From Dokdonella_A sp963834755 (GTDB lineage Bacteria > Pseudomonadota > Gammaproteobacteria > Xanthomonadales > Rhodanobacteraceae), in NCBI GenBank assembly GCA_963834755.1, contig CAWICQ010000003.1, positions 194,373 through 258,372 on the forward strand: a DNA stretch of 64,000 bases, given 5' to 3'. Positions 41,746 to 49,982 of the stretch are shown in pieces (positions within the stretch are counted from its first letter, which is position 1; each line of letters starts with the position of its first letter). The notes beneath the pieces were generated by a model that did not search any database, was not told the origin of the DNA, and saw nothing but the letters and a program-made list of their open reading frames with translations. The translations under genes and the position numbers were made by a program.

Positions 41746-42837
41746 CTAGACGTTGAACCGAAAGTGCAGGACGTCGCCTTCCTTGACGATGTAATCCTTG
41801 CCTTCGAGTCTCAGCCGACCCGCGTCGCGCGCGCCGGACTCGCCGCTGTACTTGATGAAATCGTCGTAGGCGACCGTTTCGGCACGGATGAATCCGCGCT
41901 CAAAATCGGTGTGGATCACGCCCGCAGCCTGCGGCGCGGTCGAGCCGCGCTTCACCGTCCACGCGCGGACTTCCTTTTCGCCCGCCGTGAAGTAGGTCAG
42001 CAAACCGAGGAGCTTGTAGCCCGCGCGGATCACGCGATTGAGGCCCGGCTCATCCAGGCCCATGTCGGCGAGGAACGCGCCACGATCGGCATCGTCGAGC
42101 TGCGCGAGCTCTTCCTCGATCGCCGCGCAGACCGGCACGACTTCCGCGCCTTCGCTCGCGGCGCGCTCGCGTACTTTGTCGAGATACGGATTCTTCTCGA
42201 AACCGTCTTCCTTGACGTTGGCGATGTACATCAACGGTTTCAGCGTCAGCAGGAACAGATCGCGCAGAAGGCTCCTCTCATCGTCGTCGAGTTCCGCCGA
42301 TCGCGCCGGACGGCCTTGATTGAGCACGTCGCGGACCTTCTGCAGAACCGGACGACGCGCGATCGCGTCCTTGTCGTTCGCCTTCGCCGCGCGCTCGACG
42401 CGATTCAGCGCCTTGTCGACCGACTCGAGATCGGCGAGCGCGAGTTCGGTGTCGATGGTCTCGATATCCGAGATCGGATCGATCTTGCCGGCCACGTGCA
42501 CGATGTCCGGATGCTCGAAACAACGCACGACGTGTGCAATCGCATCGACTTCGCGGATGTGCGCGAGGAACTTGTTGCCGAGCCCCTCGCCTTTCGACGC
42601 GCCGGCGACGAGCCCCGCGATGTCGACGAACTCGATCGAAGTCGGAATGATTTTCTGCGGCTTGACGATGTCGGCGAGCGCCTGCAGGCGCGGATCCGGC
42701 ACCGGCACGACGCCGACATTCGGATCGATCGTGCAAAAAGGGAAATTCGCCGCCGCGATGCCCGCGTTGGTCAGCGCATTGAAGAGCGTCGACTTGCCGA
42801 CGTTCGGCAGTCCGACGATGCCGCATTTGATGCCCAT
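41746..42837 (-). CDS. ychF: Redox-responsive ATPase/GTPase YchF (Obg family)
   Basis: Translation-associated P-loop NTPase that prefers ATP. The 363-residue product has the P-loop GIVGLPNVGKSTLFNALT, FVDIAGLVAGASKGEGLGNK (G3), MYIANVKEDG (the altered G4 region) and the C-terminal TGS domain (YFTAGEKEVRAWTVKRG, VLHFRFNV). It follows pth, the classic pth-ychF pair, separated by a heptad hairpin. Confidence 0.96.
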   Translation of the reverse strand: MGIKCGIVGLPNVGKSTLFNALTNAGIAAANFPFCTIDPNVGVVPVPDPRLQALADIVKPQKIIPTSIEFVDIAGLVAGASKGEGLGNKFLAHIREVDAIAHVVRCFEHPDIVHVAGKIDPISDIETIDTELALADLESVDKALNRVERAAKANDKDAIARRPVLQKVRDVLNQGRPARSAELDDDERSLLRDLFLLTLKPLMYIANVKEDGFEKNPYLDKVRERAASEGAEVVPVCAAIEEELAQLDDADRGAFLADMGLDEPGLNRVIRAGYKLLGLLTYFTAGEKEVRAWTVKRGSTAPQAAGVIHTDFERGFIRAETVAYDDFIKYSGESGARDAGRLRLEGKDYIVKEGDVLHFRFNV

Positions 42838-42847
42838 GTGTTGGTCC

Positions 42848-42956
42848 GGGACTAGGGAATTGGGAATTGGTCAGTCAGCAGTGGAAGACAGAACGTTGTC
42901 GGGTGCAGCAGGCGATTGCTCTAGCTATTCCCGCTCCCCGATTCCCCATTCCCGCC
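42848..42956. repeat. Heptad-repeat hairpin, copy 6 (in and after the pth 3' end)
   Basis: GGGACTAGGGAATTGGGAAT faces TATTCCCGCTCCCCGATTCC and CCATTCCCGCC across a long loop. One arm is translated: it encodes the last residues of Pth. Weaker symmetry than the other copies. Confidence 0.55.
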
Positions 42957-43532
42957 CGTATGCAACTTGTGCATCGCCTTTTCGAACTCACCTTCGACGA
43001 TCAGCGGCAACACTTCGAACGACGCCGCGATCGCATCGACAATCGCCTGCTCGTCCGCCGCCGACGGACGTCCGAGCACCCACGGTGTCACGCGATCCCG
43101 GTTGCCGGGCCCCGGATGACCGATGCCCAGCCTGAGGCGATGGAACTGGCCGTGACCGAGGTGCGCGAAAATATCGCGCAGACCGTTCTGGCCGCCGTGG
43201 CCGCCGTCGAACTTGAGGCGCGCGGCGCCGGGCGGAAGATCCAGATCGTCGTGCACCACCAGCATTTCTTCCGGCGCGATCTTCCAATAACGAAGTGCCG
43301 CCGCGACCGATGCGCCGCTCGCGTTCATGTACGTGATCGGCTTCAGCAGCCAGAGACTGCGACCTTCGTAGTGGATCTTCGCGGTTTCGCCGCGCAGCTT
43401 CGATTCGACGCCGAAACGCCCACCGACCTGCCGCGACAGCGCATCGACGAACCAGAACCCGGCGTTGTGCCGGGTTCTCAAATGTTCGGCGCCCGGATTG
43501 CCGAGGCCGACGATCAAGCGCAGCGCGGCCAT
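42921..43532 (-). CDS. pth: Peptidyl-tRNA hydrolase
   Basis: Recycles tRNA from peptidyl-tRNAs dropped by the ribosome. The 203-residue product has LIVGLGNPGAEHLRTRHNAG FWFVD with catalytic His22, KPITYMNASGASV, VVHDDLDLPPG and KFDGGHGGQNGLRDI. The body ends near KAMHKLHT. The last residues, GGNGESGSGNS, are translated from a heptad repeat arm and are not conserved in the family. It lies between rplY and ychF. Confidence 0.97.
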   Translation of the reverse strand: MAALRLIVGLGNPGAEHLRTRHNAGFWFVDALSRQVGGRFGVESKLRGETAKIHYEGRSLWLLKPITYMNASGASVAAALRYWKIAPEEMLVVHDDLDLPPGAARLKFDGGHGGQNGLRDIFAHLGHGQFHRLRLGIGHPGPGNRDRVTPWVLGRPSAADEQAIVDAIAASFEVLPLIVEGEFEKAMHKLHTGGNGESGSGNS

Positions 43533-43589
43533 CGGTTCGATCGACGGCTCCGCCGGAAATGAAACCGGCGGAGCACGACGACTCGTTCC

Positions 43590-44327
43590 TTACTTCTTGT
43601 CGTCCTTCTTCGCCGGAGCGGCACCCGCGGCCGGCGCGGGAGCGCCCGCTGCCGGTGCTGTGGCGCCCGCGGCCGGTGCTGCTGCCGCTGCGGCGGCGGC
43701 CGCTGCTGCATCGGCTTCCGACACGACCGGTGCTTCCTCGATCTCTTCCTTGATCTCCTTGGCCACCGCGATCGCGTGATCGTGTTCCTTGCCGAGGCGA
43801 AGTTCGGGAATCTCGACGCCGGTCGGAAGCTTGAGGTCGGACATATGCACGATGTCGCCTAGGTTGATCTCGATGAGATCGACTTCGATGTACTCCGGCA
43901 AATCCTTCGGCAGGCACGAGATCTCGACGTCGTTCATTTCGTGCGTGACGACCACGCCCGAGGTCTTGCCGGCCGGCGACTTCTCCTGATTGAGGAAGTG
44001 CAGCGGCACGCGCACACGGATCGCCTCGTTCTCATTGACGCGCTGGAAATCCAGATGCAGCACGAGCTGCTTGAACGGATGGCGCTGCATGTCGCGCAGA
44101 AGGACCTTCTGCACGTCGCCGCCGAGACTGAGATCGAGAATCGACGAGTAGAACCACTCGTTCTGAGCGGCGAGCCAGACGTCCTTCTGCTCGAGCTGGA
44201 TGCTAACCGGCTTGACATCGCCGCCATAGACGACCGCCGGAACCTTGCCCGCGCGACGCAGGCGGCGGCTCGCACCCTTGCCCTCGTCATCGCGCTTGTC
44301 CACGTTGATGGAATGTGTTCTTGCCAT
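43590..44327 (-). CDS. rplY: 50S ribosomal protein L25/general stress protein Ctc
   Basis: 5S rRNA-binding protein. The 245-residue product is the long CTC form: N-terminal L25 domain (DKRDDEGKGASRRLRRAGKV PAVVYGG), C-terminal beta domain (NDVEISCLPKDLPEYIEVDL), then a low-complexity tail of poly-Ala and PAAGAPAPAAGA units ending KKDDKK. Standard prs-rplY-pth-ychF order. Confidence 0.96.
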   Translation of the reverse strand: MARTHSINVDKRDDEGKGASRRLRRAGKVPAVVYGGDVKPVSIQLEQKDVWLAAQNEWFYSSILDLSLGGDVQKVLLRDMQRHPFKQLVLHLDFQRVNENEAIRVRVPLHFLNQEKSPAGKTSGVVVTHEMNDVEISCLPKDLPEYIEVDLIEINLGDIVHMSDLKLPTGVEIPELRLGKEHDHAIAVAKEIKEEIEEAPVVSEADAAAAAAAAAAAPAAGATAPAAGAPAPAAGAAPAKKDDKK

Positions 44328-44400
44328 TTTCGCTTACCTCAGTTGATGGACCGCCTCGCGGCGGTCTGGAACTCTCTCGCGACCAGGAGAGTTTCTGTTC

Positions 44401-44488
44401 CCGGGAATCGGGAATCGGGAATGGAGAATCGTGAAAGCGGCCATTGGCACGTTCCGAACGATTCCCGATTCCCCATTCTCGATTCCCA
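44401..44488. repeat. Heptad-repeat hairpin, copy 7 (after prs)
   Basis: CCGGGAATCGGGAATCGGGA and ATGGAGAATCG face CGATTCCCGATTCCCCATTC and TCGATTCCC across a 35-base loop. It starts 12 bp after the prs stop and lies in the prs-rplY gap. Confidence 0.75.
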
Positions 44489-44500
44489 CTTCTTCTTCAA

Positions 44501-45496
44501 TCAATCCACATACAACGAGCTCACCGATTCGCCGAACGCGATGCGCCGGATCGTCTCGGCGAGGAGCTCCGCCACCGACAGCTGGCGAATCTTCGCGCAA
44601 TTCTTCGCCGCTTCCGACAACGGAATCGTGTCGGTCACCACCAGCTCGTCCAGCGCCGATCCGTTGAGATTCTGGATCGCCGGCCCGGACAGCACCGGAT
44701 GCGTGCAATACGCCACGACCTTGCGCGCGCCGTTCCTCTTCAATGCTGCCGCCGCGGCGCACAGCGTGCCGGCGGTATCCACGATGTCGTCGACGAGCAC
44801 GCAGACCTTCTCGCGAACCTCGCCGATGATGTTCATCACCGTCGCCTCGTTGGCCTTCGGTCGGCGCTTGTCGATGATCGCAAGATCGGCGTCATCGAGG
44901 CGCTTGGCCAGCGCGCGGGCGCGAACCACACCGCCCACATCCGGCGAGACGACGATCAAGTCGTCGTTCCCGTAGTCGCGCCAGATGTCCGCCAGCAACA
45001 CCGGCGAGGCATACACATTGTCCAGCGGAATGTCGAAGAATCCCTGGATCTGGTCCGCGTGCAGATCGACCGTCAGCACGCGATCGGTACCGACCGATCC
45101 GATGATCTTCGCCGCGACCTTGGCCGTGATCGGCACGCGCGCCGAACGCGGCCGCCGATCCTGGCGCGCATAACCGAGATAAGGAATCACCGCGGTCACG
45201 CTCGCCGCCGAGGCGCGCTTCAGGGCGTCCACCAGCGCCAGCAGCTCCATGAAATTGTCGGCCGTCGGCGCGCACGTGGGCTGCACGACGAACACTTCCT
45301 GGCGCCGCACGTTCTCTTCGATCTCGACCTGCACCTCGCCGTCGCTGAAGCGGCCGACCATGGCCTTGCCCAGCGGCACGTTGAGCTCCGCACAGATCGC
45401 TTGCGTCAGCCCGCGATTCGCATTTCCGGTGAAGACGAGAATGCCCGCGGTGTTCACATTCGCGTGAATGCCCGTGGTGTTCACGTTCGTGTTCAC
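44501..45496 (-). CDS. prs: Ribose-phosphate pyrophosphokinase
   Basis: Makes PRPP from ribose 5-phosphate and ATP for nucleotide, His and Trp synthesis. The 331-residue product holds LVFTGNANRGLTQAICAELN, FSDGEVQVEIEENVRRQEVF and the PRPP-binding loop VLVDDIVDTAGTLC. No ATG is available: the start is GTG at 45496 (GAGGTGA 6 nt upstream) or the internal GTG at 45457. The longer form carries a tandem 9-residue duplication, NVNTTGIHA then NVNTAGILV, before the conserved core. Hairpins fill the leader. Confidence 0.95.
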   Translation of the reverse strand: MNTNVNTTGIHANVNTAGILVFTGNANRGLTQAICAELNVPLGKAMVGRFSDGEVQVEIEENVRRQEVFVVQPTCAPTADNFMELLALVDALKRASAASVTAVIPYLGYARQDRRPRSARVPITAKVAAKIIGSVGTDRVLTVDLHADQIQGFFDIPLDNVYASPVLLADIWRDYGNDDLIVVSPDVGGVVRARALAKRLDDADLAIIDKRRPKANEATVMNIIGEVREKVCVLVDDIVDTAGTLCAAAAALKRNGARKVVAYCTHPVLSGPAIQNLNGSALDELVVTDTIPLSEAAKNCAKIRQLSVAELLAETIRRIAFGESVSSLYVD

Positions 45497-45548
45497 ACGT
45501 CACCTCGTCGCGAAAAGTCACCACCGCCGAGACGCTGGCTTTCAACAA

Positions 45549-45650
45549 ACCCCTTGAGTCAAGGGGTACCGATCGTGCGCCCTGTGCGCGATCGGGGGTC
45601 ATGGAGATAAACCCAGCCCATTCGGATGTCCGCGCTACGGACATCCGAAT
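45549..45650. repeat. Hairpin string between tRNA-Gln and prs
   Basis: ACCCCTT-GAGTC-AAGGGGT (45549-45567), CCGATC/GATCGG with inner GCGC/GCGC (45569-45595), and ATTCGGATGTCCG-CGCTA-CGGACATCCGAAT (45620-45650, 13-bp perfect stem). The last one abuts the encoded CCA of tRNA-Gln and may mark its 3' processing or termination, although no T run follows. Confidence 0.65.
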
Positions 45651-45726
45651 TGGCTGGGGCGGCAGGACTCGAACCTGCGAATGCGGGAATCAAAATCCCG
45701 TGCCTTACCAACTTGGCGACGCCCCA
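45651..45726 (-). tRNA. tRNA-Gln (anticodon TTG)
   Basis: Minus-strand cloverleaf: acceptor TGGGGCG/CGCCCCA, D arm CGCCAAGTTGGTAAGGC, anticodon stem GGGAT with loop TTTTGAT (TTG), T loop TTCGAGT and encoded CCA. Between ispE and prs, the usual place in gammaproteobacteria. Confidence 0.96.
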
Positions 45727-45742
45727 ACCGAAAACTTCTGCG

Positions 45743-46648
45743 TCAGGCGGCCGCACCGCGCCACTCGGCGAGCCGCTTGTGCAACGGCGACTCGGCGACG
45801 CCCCGCACAACCCACGCGCGCATGTCGACCGGACAACGTTCGACCAGCGCCGCGCCGGCATCGCGCGAGGCGACCGCCGCGAATGCACAGCCGCCCGATC
45901 CGCTCAGCTTTGCCTCGCCATGTTCGCCGAGCCAGTCGAGCGCGGCCGCGACACGCGCGAAGCGCGCGCGCGCCACAGGCTCGAACGCATTGCCCGTGAC
46001 GGCACCGGAAACAAAGAGCGGAATTGTCAGGCGCGGCGAGTTTCGTGTCAATTCCGGCACTTGGAACAGCTCGCGCGTCGGCACGGCGACGCCCGGGTCG
46101 ACGACGACATACCAGCGTTCCGGCAGGTCAATCGGCGTCAGCACCTCGCCGATGCCCTCGGCCCACGCGCTCTTGCCCTGCACGAAGAGCGGCACGTCGG
46201 CACCGAGCGTCAGCCCGATCACGGCCAGCGCCTCCGTATCGAGCCGCGTGCGCCACAGCGCGTTCAGCGCCACCAGCACCGTCGCAGCATCGGAGCTGCC
46301 GCCGCCAAGGCCGCCGCCGATCGGCACGCGCTTGTCGATCGCGATATCGACGCCGAGTCGGCCACTCGTCGCATTACGCAGTGCAACAGCGGCGCGCATA
46401 CCCAGATCGGCCTCTTCGCTGACGCCCGGCAACGGATCGATCCGGCGAATCGCACCATCGTCGCGAAGCCTCAACCGGACCTCATCGCCCCAATCAACAA
46501 GTTGAAACGCCGTCTGCAGCAGGTGATAGCCGTCCGCGCGACGGCCGACGATGTGCAGAAAGAGGTTCACCTTCGCCGGTGCCGGCCAGCGCGTCCAACC
46601 GTCGTCGTCCCCGGCACCGAGTTCGGAGCGATGCGAACCCTCGCGCAT
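45743..46648 (-). CDS. ispE: 4-diphosphocytidyl-2-C-methyl-D-erythritol kinase
   Basis: Fourth step of the MEP isoprenoid pathway; a GHMP-family kinase. The 301-residue product has PAPAKVNLFLHIVGRRADGY HLLQT, the ATP-binding glycine loop KRVPIGGGLGGGSSDAA and the C-terminal GEAKLSGSGGCAFA. The N-terminus before WPAPAKVNL is about ten residues longer than usual, so a later start is possible. Lies between the methyltransferase and tRNA-Gln. Confidence 0.95.
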   Translation of the reverse strand: MREGSHRSELGAGDDDGWTRWPAPAKVNLFLHIVGRRADGYHLLQTAFQLVDWGDEVRLRLRDDGAIRRIDPLPGVSEEADLGMRAAVALRNATSGRLGVDIAIDKRVPIGGGLGGGSSDAATVLVALNALWRTRLDTEALAVIGLTLGADVPLFVQGKSAWAEGIGEVLTPIDLPERWYVVVDPGVAVPTRELFQVPELTRNSPRLTIPLFVSGAVTGNAFEPVARARFARVAAALDWLGEHGEAKLSGSGGCAFAAVASRDAGAALVERCPVDMRAWVVRGVAESPLHKRLAEWRGAAA

Positions 46649-46689
46649 GACTCAACGCGGCTCCGTAACGATCGCGGCTTTGCCTTCGA

Positions 46690-47358
46690 TCATGGCCGAG
46701 CCTCGATCAGCAACGACAGCGGACGACCGCTCGATGCATCGATCGGCTCGTCGATGCGCGCAATGCGAAATCCAGCCGAAGAGACCGCGTCGATCCAGGA
46801 ACACAGGGTGCGAAAGTACCACGGCATCGGTTCGGTGAATCCCGCGCCGAAGTCGGCGAATTCCTCGACGCGCCAATCGTCCACATAACGCTCGCCACCG
46901 TTCGCGATCCAGGGATGCACGGTTTGGATCAACAAGCGTCCGCGTGGATTCACAACGTCGCGCAATGTTTCGAGCACGGGCGCGATATCCGCCTCGAGCA
47001 ACGAGAAATTGCAGACCACGGCGTCGAACGAGATGCCGATTTTCGCCGCACGCGTCGGGAAGTCGGCATACGTCATCGTTTCGAAGACGGCGCCGCCGAG
47101 CACGCGCGCCGAAGCGATCAACGACTCGCTGGCGTCGATGCCGACAACCCTGCATCCGCGCTCAGACAACGCGCGCGCAAGCCAACCTTCGCCGCAGCCT
47201 ACATCGAGCACACGATTCGGCGCGGCGCGGAGCACCGCGGCGATGATCGCCTCGTCGGTGCCGGCGCGTCGACTGGCAATGCGCCGTTCGCGCACGGCCG
47301 CGGTCCAGGCCGTCGCATTCGCTTCCCAGCTGCGCAACATGCGCGCGGCAGGATCCAT
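46690..47358 (-). CDS. Class I SAM-dependent methyltransferase, substrate unknown
   Basis: 222 residues with a Rossmann methyltransferase core: RVLDVGCGEGWLARALSERG (motif I), VVGIDASESLI (motif II), FDAVVCNFSLLE (motif IV) and RGRLLIQTVHPWI. The extra PMPWYFRTLCSWIDAVSSAG segment near the C-terminus is typical of small-molecule methyltransferases. ATG 47358 follows the lolB stop by 14 bp; a GTG at 47370 is an alternative. It sits between lolB and ispE. The sequence does not reveal the acceptor. Confidence 0.8.
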   Translation of the reverse strand: MDPAARMLRSWEANATAWTAAVRERRIASRRAGTDEAIIAAVLRAAPNRVLDVGCGEGWLARALSERGCRVVGIDASESLIASARVLGGAVFETMTYADFPTRAAKIGISFDAVVCNFSLLEADIAPVLETLRDVVNPRGRLLIQTVHPWIANGGERYVDDWRVEEFADFGAGFTEPMPWYFRTLCSWIDAVSSAGFRIARIDEPIDASSGRPLSLLIEARP

Positions 47359-47372
47359 CGTCGCGTTCACCG

Positions 47373-47984
47373 CTACTGCCACCGGCTGACCGACAGGCGC
47401 ACGCGGTAGTCGCCGCGGCTCGCGAAGATCTTGCGCGGCAACGGAGGGGAAAGCGCGCCATCGTAATCGGGATATTCGATCTTCCAGCCGTCCTGTTCGA
47501 TCAACGCCGGAAGCCCATCGCTGCGGAATTCGATACGCGCATCGCCGCTCGCGCGCGCGCCGCGCACCCAATCGGTAAGCTCTGCGACCGGAACGTGCCA
47601 GCCGAGCTCGCGTTCGAGAAGCGCCGCGGCATCGCTTCCTTCGACGGGCCGATCGCGCAATCCATCGAGCACGACGCGATGCGGATCGCCGCTCAGCACC
47701 CAGGTCTTGCCAGTCACCGGCGCGTGCACGCTGAAACGAAACGCATCGCCGTCCTGCTTCCATTCGAGCGAGCCGCTGCCGCCGTCGTGTCCGTTGGAAA
47801 CGCCGAGACGACCGGCGAGCTGCCAGTCGCGATGCGCCGCGAGCATGCGCTCGCGTTCGCTCTGGCGCGCAAGGAGATCGGCGTCCGGTTTTACCCGCGG
47901 CGCTACGCAGCCCGCGATCAACAGCATTCCGATCAGCGTCGCGACGAATCGCGCACGCGGCGCGCACGATGGCAGACCTCGCAT
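47373..47984 (-). CDS. lolB: Outer-membrane lipoprotein receptor LolB
   Basis: Takes lipoproteins from LolA and inserts them into the outer membrane. The 203-residue product has a lipoprotein signal with lipobox LIAGC (Cys26 from the chosen start), then WQLAGRLGVSNGHDGGSGSL EWKQDGDAF and the beta-fold body. GTG 48008, overlapping the TPR-gene stop, is an alternative start adding eight residues. The TPR lipoprotein-lolB-ispE-prs order is standard. Confidence 0.92.
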   Translation of the reverse strand: MRGLPSCAPRARFVATLIGMLLIAGCVAPRVKPDADLLARQSERERMLAAHRDWQLAGRLGVSNGHDGGSGSLEWKQDGDAFRFSVHAPVTGKTWVLSGDPHRVVLDGLRDRPVEGSDAAALLERELGWHVPVAELTDWVRGARASGDARIEFRSDGLPALIEQDGWKIEYPDYDGALSPPLPRKIFASRGDYRVRLSVSRWQ

Positions 47985-48004
47985 CGCGCGCGCGTGAGCT
48001 GCGC

Positions 48005-49735
48005 TCACGTCGTCAGCCGCCGGATCGTTTCCAGAAGTGCCTTGTTTTTGGCGTCTTTCTTGCGTCCCTGCTCCCAGACGCGCCGCGCTTCGTCGTGTTC
48101 GCCCTTGACCCACAGCACTTCGCCCAGATGCGCGGCGATTTCGGGGTCGGCCTGCTTTTCGTACGCGCGCCGCAGTTCCTTGAGCGAGGCATCGAGATCG
48201 CCCATGCGATAGCGCACCCAGCCGAGGCTGTCGATGATCGCCGGTTCATCGGGCTTCAATTTGATCGCGCGTTCGATCAGTTCCAGCGCCTCGGCGCGAC
48301 GATCGGTGCGATCGGCGAGCGTATAGCCGAGCGCGTTCAGCGCTTCGGCGTCGTCGGGTTTGAGCTCGATGACGCGGCGCAGATCGCGCTCGGCCGAAGG
48401 CAGATCGTCGTGCTCGGCCGCGAGCAGCGCCCGCGCATACAAAAGTCGCGGATCGTCCGGCAGCGTTTCGAGTCCACGCTCATACACCGCGAGCGCATCT
48501 TTGGTGCGGCCTTTGCGCGCAAGAAGATCGGCTTCGAGCAGATACACGTTGCCGAGCTGCGTCGAATCTTCGACGGTCTGCGCCTGCAGCTGGCGCAGGA
48601 AATCGAGCGCCTGGTCGCTGTGGCCGAGCTGGTCGAGCACGATGGCCTGGCGCGTCTGCGCGTCGAACCAGTGCTCGTCGTCTTCGCCGATTTCCCGATA
48701 CCAACCGAGCGCGTCTTCGCGCTTGTCGACCAGTTCGGCGAGTTGACCGAGCAGGAACAGGCGGTTGCCGTCGCGCGCGGTCTTGTCGTTGTCGAGCTCG
48801 TGGTACAGGGCGCCGAGCGCGACCTTGTCGTCGGCGCGTGCCGCGTACGCCGCGCGCGCTGCGTAGGTCGTGTCGTCCTGCGGGCCTTGCGAGAGCACGT
48901 GCGCCGCACCTGCATTGTCGCCGGTATCCGCGAGCAGCGCGGCATAGCCGCCGCGCAGGCGTGAACTCTTCGGGTCCCGCTTCACCGCCTCGGCGTACAG
49001 CGCGCGCGCTGCGGGTTTTTCGCCGCGATCGAGTGCGAGACGCGCGCTCCATGCGTAGCTCTCGCCGCCGTGAAAACGCGCAACCGATCCGTCTGCAATG
49101 CGCCTCGCAGACGTCTTGTCGCCGAGTTTGTAGGCGAGCTGGCTGACCGCGATCCAGGTCGCTTCGTTCGCGCTGAGATGCGCCGGCGTCGCAACACGAT
49201 CGAGCAAGCGCGCGGCCGCGGCCTTGTCCTCCGCGCCGAGCAGGACCTGCGAAATCAGGCGCCAGCCCTGCAGGTCGCCACGCGATGCGAGAGCATCGAG
49301 ATCGGTGAACGCGTCGTCCGCGCGACCTTCGCCAAGCGCGATCCACGCGCGCGCCTGGGTGCCACCCGGATCCTCGGGCGCGAGCGCATGCCAGCGCGCG
49401 AGCGCGGCGCGCGCGAGCGGCCACTCCTTCACGGTCAATGCGAGCCGTGTCGCCTCTTCGGCGATATCGGGATCCCGCGACAAACTCGCCGCCTTGGCGA
49501 ACCCTTCGGCGCCGCCTTTGAGATCGTTGTTCTGCAATGCGAACTGCGCCGACAGCAGCGTCGCCAGCAGATCGGCGTCCGCGGCGAGCGGCTTCGGCGC
49601 AGCGGTCGCTTCGGCCGATGGCGGCGCGCTCGGGCGCACGCTCGCGCACGCGGCCAGCACGGCGCCGAGCAGCAAAGCCGATGCCCCGCGGCCGATGGCC
49701 CGAGCGGAAACTGGAAATGCGGCGTGGAATTGCAT
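48005..49735 (-). CDS. TPR-repeat outer-membrane lipoprotein
   Basis: 576 residues: lipoprotein signal with ALLLGAVLAAC, a Pro/Ala linker, then about a dozen tetratricopeptide repeats across the whole protein (GNVYLLEADLLARKGRTKDA LAVYERGLE; ALGYTLADRTDRRAEALELI; SLGWVRYRMGDLDASLKELR). Homologues beside lolB and hemA are widespread in gammaproteobacteria and are taken as lipoproteins with unknown partners. ATG 49735 is chosen because the signal peptide follows it. A 16-bp tandem duplication lies just upstream (49748-49779). Divergent from hemA. Confidence 0.85.
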   Translation of the reverse strand: MQFHAAFPVSARAIGRGASALLLGAVLAACASVRPSAPPSAEATAAPKPLAADADLLATLLSAQFALQNNDLKGGAEGFAKAASLSRDPDIAEEATRLALTVKEWPLARAALARWHALAPEDPGGTQARAWIALGEGRADDAFTDLDALASRGDLQGWRLISQVLLGAEDKAAAARLLDRVATPAHLSANEATWIAVSQLAYKLGDKTSARRIADGSVARFHGGESYAWSARLALDRGEKPAARALYAEAVKRDPKSSRLRGGYAALLADTGDNAGAAHVLSQGPQDDTTYAARAAYAARADDKVALGALYHELDNDKTARDGNRLFLLGQLAELVDKREDALGWYREIGEDDEHWFDAQTRQAIVLDQLGHSDQALDFLRQLQAQTVEDSTQLGNVYLLEADLLARKGRTKDALAVYERGLETLPDDPRLLYARALLAAEHDDLPSAERDLRRVIELKPDDAEALNALGYTLADRTDRRAEALELIERAIKLKPDEPAIIDSLGWVRYRMGDLDASLKELRRAYEKQADPEIAAHLGEVLWVKGEHDEARRVWEQGRKKDAKNKALLETIRRLTT

Positions 49736-49982
49736 GCAACGCCTTGTCTTGCTTGATATTGCGCTTGCTTGATATTGCACGTATGCGCCCGCAGAATTCG
49801 CGGCGACCGCGGCAGGGTTTGCGCATTCGCCCAACGTGGGCGGCGCACCGGCCGCTGGCAATGCGCGTCGCGGACTAGCTTAGCTGATTGCCTCGATGAC
49901 CGTTCTTCGTTCCGTTCACGCTTATCCGTCCGCGCCGCGCGCATCCGCGATCGCACGCGGCCTGGGCTGACCACCGATCCAC

